From assembly GCA_017483405.1 (NCBI GenBank), contig JAFUWP010000038.1, positions 1 through 9,043 on the forward strand: 9,043 bases of DNA, read 5' to 3'. The translations under genes were made by a program, and so were the position numbers. This document shows positions 7,072 to 9,043 of the stretch, in pieces. Within the stretch, counting starts at the first letter, position 1. Each line of letters begins with the position of its first letter. The notes below the pieces were generated by a model. The model was not told the origin of the DNA and ran no database searches. It saw nothing but the letters and a program-made list of their open reading frames with translations. The DNA is from Oscillospiraceae bacterium (GTDB lineage: Bacteria > Bacillota > Clostridia > Oscillospirales > Ruminococcaceae).

Positions 7072-7559
7072 TTTTCAACAGCCATTTTTCACACGTTTTG
7101 AGACTGGCACTTTTACACACGAAAGTGCCTTCGCTTTACTCTGCGAAAGCGGATTTTCTTTCAACACATTGTTGAAAACTCTGTTGAAAAATTGTTACCA
7201 AAAAAGTTTTCAACACACTTTCAACAAGTTTTCAACAGTTTCAACATAGTTTTCAACAGCGTTTTTTCAATCAATATCGCGAAAATTTGAAAAAACAGCC
7301 AAGTTTTCAACACTTTCAACTTTTCAACTTTCAACAGTTTGTTGAAAACTTTTCAAAAGTTACAGAGAAGTTAAAATCTTTCAACAATGTTTCCACAATG
7401 TTTCCACATTTTTTCAACTTTTCAACAGTTTGAACCCGATTTTGAAGCCGAAAATGAGTTTTCAACTTTTCAACAATCTTTCAACATGTTGAATGTTGAA
7501 AACTTTGAGTCTTTTTTGTCCATACATGGACGAAAAAAAAGTTTTCCACAGTTTCAACA
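7072..7559. repeat. Array of TTTCAACA / TTTCCACA DnaA-box-like sites
   Basis: I count about 18 exact TTTCAACA octamers (14 on the plus strand, for example at 7208, 7219, 7230, 7239, 7251, 7305, 7329, 7420, 7468; 4 on the minus strand at 7170, 7182, 7340, 7495). There are also three TTTCCACA (7390, 7401, 7543). In 7207-7258 five sites follow at 11, 11, 9 and 12 bp, about one helical turn. TTTTCAACA differs from the DnaA box TTATCCACA at two positions and TTTTCCACA at one. The position next to dnaA and the unwinding element makes DnaA the likely ligand. Confidence 0.85.
7106..7161 (+). terminator. Two tandem hairpins after dnaA, probable terminator
   Basis: GGCACTTT (7106-7113) pairs with AAAGTGCC (7122-7129) over an 8-nt loop. 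Directly after, TTCGCTTT (7130-7137) pairs with AAAGCGGA (7146-7153, one G-T pair), followed by TTTTCTTT. The second hairpin with its T-rich tail resembles an intrinsic terminator. It would shield the downstream box array from dnaA transcription and imply that dnaN has its own promoter, or depends on read-through. Confidence 0.6.
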
Positions 7560-7600
7560 CCCCCTACTACTACTACTATCTATAAATAAGACTTTTTTTC
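7542..7600 (+). promoter_or_regulatory. Basal origin unwinding element: DnaA box, C-run, DnaA-trio, AT-rich tract
   Basis: TTTTCCACA (7542-7550) and GTTTCAACA (7551-7559) are followed by five C (7560-7564). Five CTA triplets follow (7564-7578, sharing the last C; TAG repeats on the other strand), and then an AT-rich run with long T and A tracts. This is the arrangement defined at B. subtilis oriC, where DnaA loads from the last double-stranded box onto trio single strand and opens the duplex. The trio here is unusually regular. Confidence 0.85.
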
Positions 7601-7657
7601 AAAAAAAAATTTTTTCAGTTTCCGCTCGAAAAGTAACAAATTGTAACTTTTTCAGTT

Positions 7658-7680
7658 TTCTGATTTTTTCAGAATCAGAA
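7658..7680. other. Inverted repeat in the dnaN leader
   Basis: TTCTGATT (7658-7665) and AATCAGAA (7673-7680) are perfect 8-base arms around a 7-base spacer, about 30 bp before the dnaN Shine-Dalgarno. A second, imperfect inverted repeat lies just upstream (AAGTAACAA at 7631, TTGTAACTT at 7641, one mismatch). No T-run follows on the plus strand, so this is more likely an mRNA leader structure or protein site than a terminator. Confidence 0.5.
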
Positions 7681-7726
7681 TCCTGATTTCTAAAAATTCC
7701 AAAAAGAAAAGGAGTCATTCCCGATT

Positions 7727-8830
7727 ATGAAATTCACATGCAATAAAAATGATTTGTGTAATGCTATCGCTCATGTACTGAAAGCTGTCTCTGCAAAATC
7801 TCCTATCCCAGTAATGGAAGGCATCAGCATTCAGATGCAGGAAAATCAGATTGTACTGACTGGTTATAATCTGGAGATTGGTATCAGAACTTCCGTTCAG
7901 GCACAGTGTGACGGCGATTTTCATTTTGTCCTCAATGCCAGACTGTTCAGCGAAATGGCAAGACGTATGTCAGGTGATGAAATCACTCTCGAAATTGATG
8001 AAACCCTTAATGCCTCTCTTTCCAGTGAGAATACACGCTATCAGCTTTCTGCTATGAGCGCAGATGAGTTCCCTGAACTCCCCGTTGTCGAAAGTATGGC
8101 GAAAACTGTTGTCTCTCAGCAGATGCTCCGTTCTATGATTCAGGAATCCAGTTTCGCCGCCTCCGTCAAGGAGGATAAACCTATCCTCACAGGCGAACTG
8201 TTTGAATCCAGCGAAGGCGTTTTCTATATTGTCGCTATGGACAGATACCGCCTTGCACTCCGTCAGGAAAAAATTCAGGATATGGAAGATTTCCATTTCG
8301 TTGTGCCTAAAAAAGCCCTTAACGAGTTAATCGGCATGATGAAGGACGATGCCGAACAAACCTGCGAATTCTTTACCAACGGCAAGCATATTGTGTTCTC
8401 TGTCAACGGTTTTGAACTGTTCGCAAGACTCCTTGACGGTCAGTTCCATAACTTCCGGACAAGTATCCCCAGCGACAGCAAAACAAATGTTGTCATGTAC
8501 AAAAAAGATATTGTCGCCTGCGCCGAACGCTGTTCCCTTCTGATTAACGATAAGAATAAAGCTCCGATGCGATGTGTCTTTTCTGATGGCTATCTCGAAA
8601 TTTCCTGCAAAACAGGCATCGGCGCAATCAATGACCGCATTCCTGCCGAAATCACCGGCGAAAGCCTGACTATCGGATTCAGCAATAAATATCTTTTGGA
8701 GGCTCTCCGCTCCTGTCAGTGCGATAAGCTCAGATTCCAGATGAGCGGAAGCAACAAGGTTATCAAAATCACTCCGGTCGATGATGAAAGCTTTATCTAT
8801 CTGATTATGCCGATTCAGCTCAAGAACTGA
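7727..8830 (+). CDS. dnaN: DNA polymerase III beta subunit (sliding clamp)
   Basis: DnaN forms the dimeric ring that holds DNA polymerase III and many repair factors on DNA. The 367 residues fit the usual length and the three repeated clamp domains (about 1-120, 121-250, 251-367). Typical features include MKFTCNKNDLCNAIAHVLKA at the N-terminus, SPIPVMEGISIQ, SADEFPELP before domain II, the segment VAMDRYRLALRQ, a LDGQFHNFR segment before domain III, and the C-terminal YLIMPIQL that closes the partner-binding pocket. AAAAGGAG ends about 12 nt before the ATG, a longer spacing than usual, but no alternative start codon lies closer. It stands in the usual place after dnaA; recF and gyrB are not reached in this window. 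Confidence 0.98.
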   Translation: MKFTCNKNDLCNAIAHVLKAVSAKSPIPVMEGISIQMQENQIVLTGYNLEIGIRTSVQAQCDGDFHFVLNARLFSEMARRMSGDEITLEIDETLNASLSSENTRYQLSAMSADEFPELPVVESMAKTVVSQQMLRSMIQESSFAASVKEDKPILTGELFESSEGVFYIVAMDRYRLALRQEKIQDMEDFHFVVPKKALNELIGMMKDDAEQTCEFFTNGKHIVFSVNGFELFARLLDGQFHNFRTSIPSDSKTNVVMYKKDIVACAERCSLLINDKNKAPMRCVFSDGYLEISCKTGIGAINDRIPAEITGESLTIGFSNKYLLEALRSCQCDKLRFQMSGSNKVIKITPVDDESFIYLIMPIQLKN

Positions 8831-8837
8831 TTTCTGT

Positions 8838-9043
8838 CAGGAGTGAAAATGCAACATTCCACAAGTGTGAAAAACTTTGTGGAAAACCTGATTTTCATCA
8901 GGAGTAAAAATGCAACATTCCGCAGGTGTCAAAAACTTTGCGGAAAACCTGATTTTCATCAGGAGTAAAAATGCAACATTCCGCAGGTGTCAAAAACTTT
9001 GCGGAAAACCTGATTTTCATCAGGAGTAAAAATGCAACATTCC
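8838..9043. repeat. 61-bp tandem repeat with internal hairpins after dnaN
   Basis: Units begin at CAGGAGT in 8838, 8899, 8960 and 9021, a period of exactly 61 bp; the array continues past the window. Units 2 and 3 are identical, unit 1 diverges at several positions. Each full unit has an inverted repeat TTCCGCA...TGCGGAA (7-bp arms, 14-base loop; 8918-8945 in unit 2) and a hairpin CCTGAT-TTTC-ATCAGG across the unit boundary (8887-8902). In unit 1 the first pair of arms reads TTCCACA...TGTGGAA, a paired change. The period is not a multiple of 3. It begins 7 bp after the dnaN stop. Confidence 0.95.

Larger units (their letters stand above)
7044..7726. other. oriC right half, dnaA-dnaN intergenic region with probable unwinding site
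   Basis: A 683-bp gene-free, AT-rich region. In order it contains the dnaA terminator hairpins, a dense array of DnaA-box-like sites (7159-7559), an inverted repeat (7518-7531) and a box/C-run/CTA-triplet element (7542-7579). An AT-rich stretch rich in A and T runs (about 7580-7620) and the dnaN leader follow. Open frames here are low-complexity products of the repeated TTTTCAACA motif. The layout matches the downstream origin half of Bacillota. Confidence 0.85.

Noticed and set aside
7387..7686. Plus-strand open frame of 99 codons between dnaA and dnaN
   Set aside because: It is Phe/Gln/Ser-rich low-complexity translation of repeated TTTTCAACA sites, with no ribosome-binding site and a conserved origin element inside it.
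8849..8968. Possible 39-codon gene starting in unit 1 of the 61-bp array, with AGGAG before ATG
   Set aside because: The frame crosses two units in different phases, the period is not a multiple of 3, and the paired change supports structure rather than coding.
8838..9043. CRISPR array
   Set aside because: The 61-bp units have no unique spacers between short repeats; units 2 and 3 are identical over their full length.

Overview
This window is the replication-origin region of a low-GC Firmicute chromosome. The gene order is mnmE, jag/khpB, yidC, yidD, rnpA and rpmH on the minus strand, then a long AT-rich gap, then dnaA, a second AT-rich gap and dnaN on the plus strand. This is the conserved oriC neighbourhood of Bacillota, with genes on both sides reading away from the origin. 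Moderately GC-rich genes against very AT-rich gaps, a 413-residue YidC with a large extracytoplasmic insert, and a Jag with an acidic repeat linker suggest class Clostridia, possibly a Ruminococcus-like member of the Oscillospiraceae. The family-level placement is inference only.

Left arm (1-4310, minus strand). A fully consensus sigma-A promoter (TTGACA, 17 bp, TATAAT) drives rpmH (ribosomal protein L34) through a structured leader. A strong intrinsic terminator lies between rpmH and rnpA. rnpA (RNase P protein) overlaps yidD by 4 bp. yidC (TTG start) and jag follow closely, forming an RNA-processing and membrane-insertion operon. A second terminator-like hairpin precedes mnmE, whose 3' end lies outside the window.

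Origin, left half (4310-5666). It holds one perfect DnaA box (TTATCCACA, 4586-4594), three direct 155-bp repeats (4680-5144) with degenerate partial copies on either side, and a good promoter just before dnaA. DnaA itself begins at 5667, not at the upstream in-frame ATG.

Origin, right half (7044-7726). After two hairpins behind dnaA there is a dense array of about 18 TTTCAACA and 3 TTTCCACA sites. It ends in a box, C-run, five CTA triplets (DnaA-trio) and an AT-rich stretch, which matches the basal unwinding system described for Bacillus subtilis. This is the likely site of strand opening.

Right end (7727-9043). dnaN (sliding clamp) is followed by a 61-bp tandem repeat carrying two inverted repeats per unit, with one compensatory base-pair change. 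The array runs off the end of the window. A degenerate motif, AGGAGTRAA..TGCAA, is shared by the 61-bp units, the 155-bp units and two places in mnmE. This sharing is the least expected observation here.
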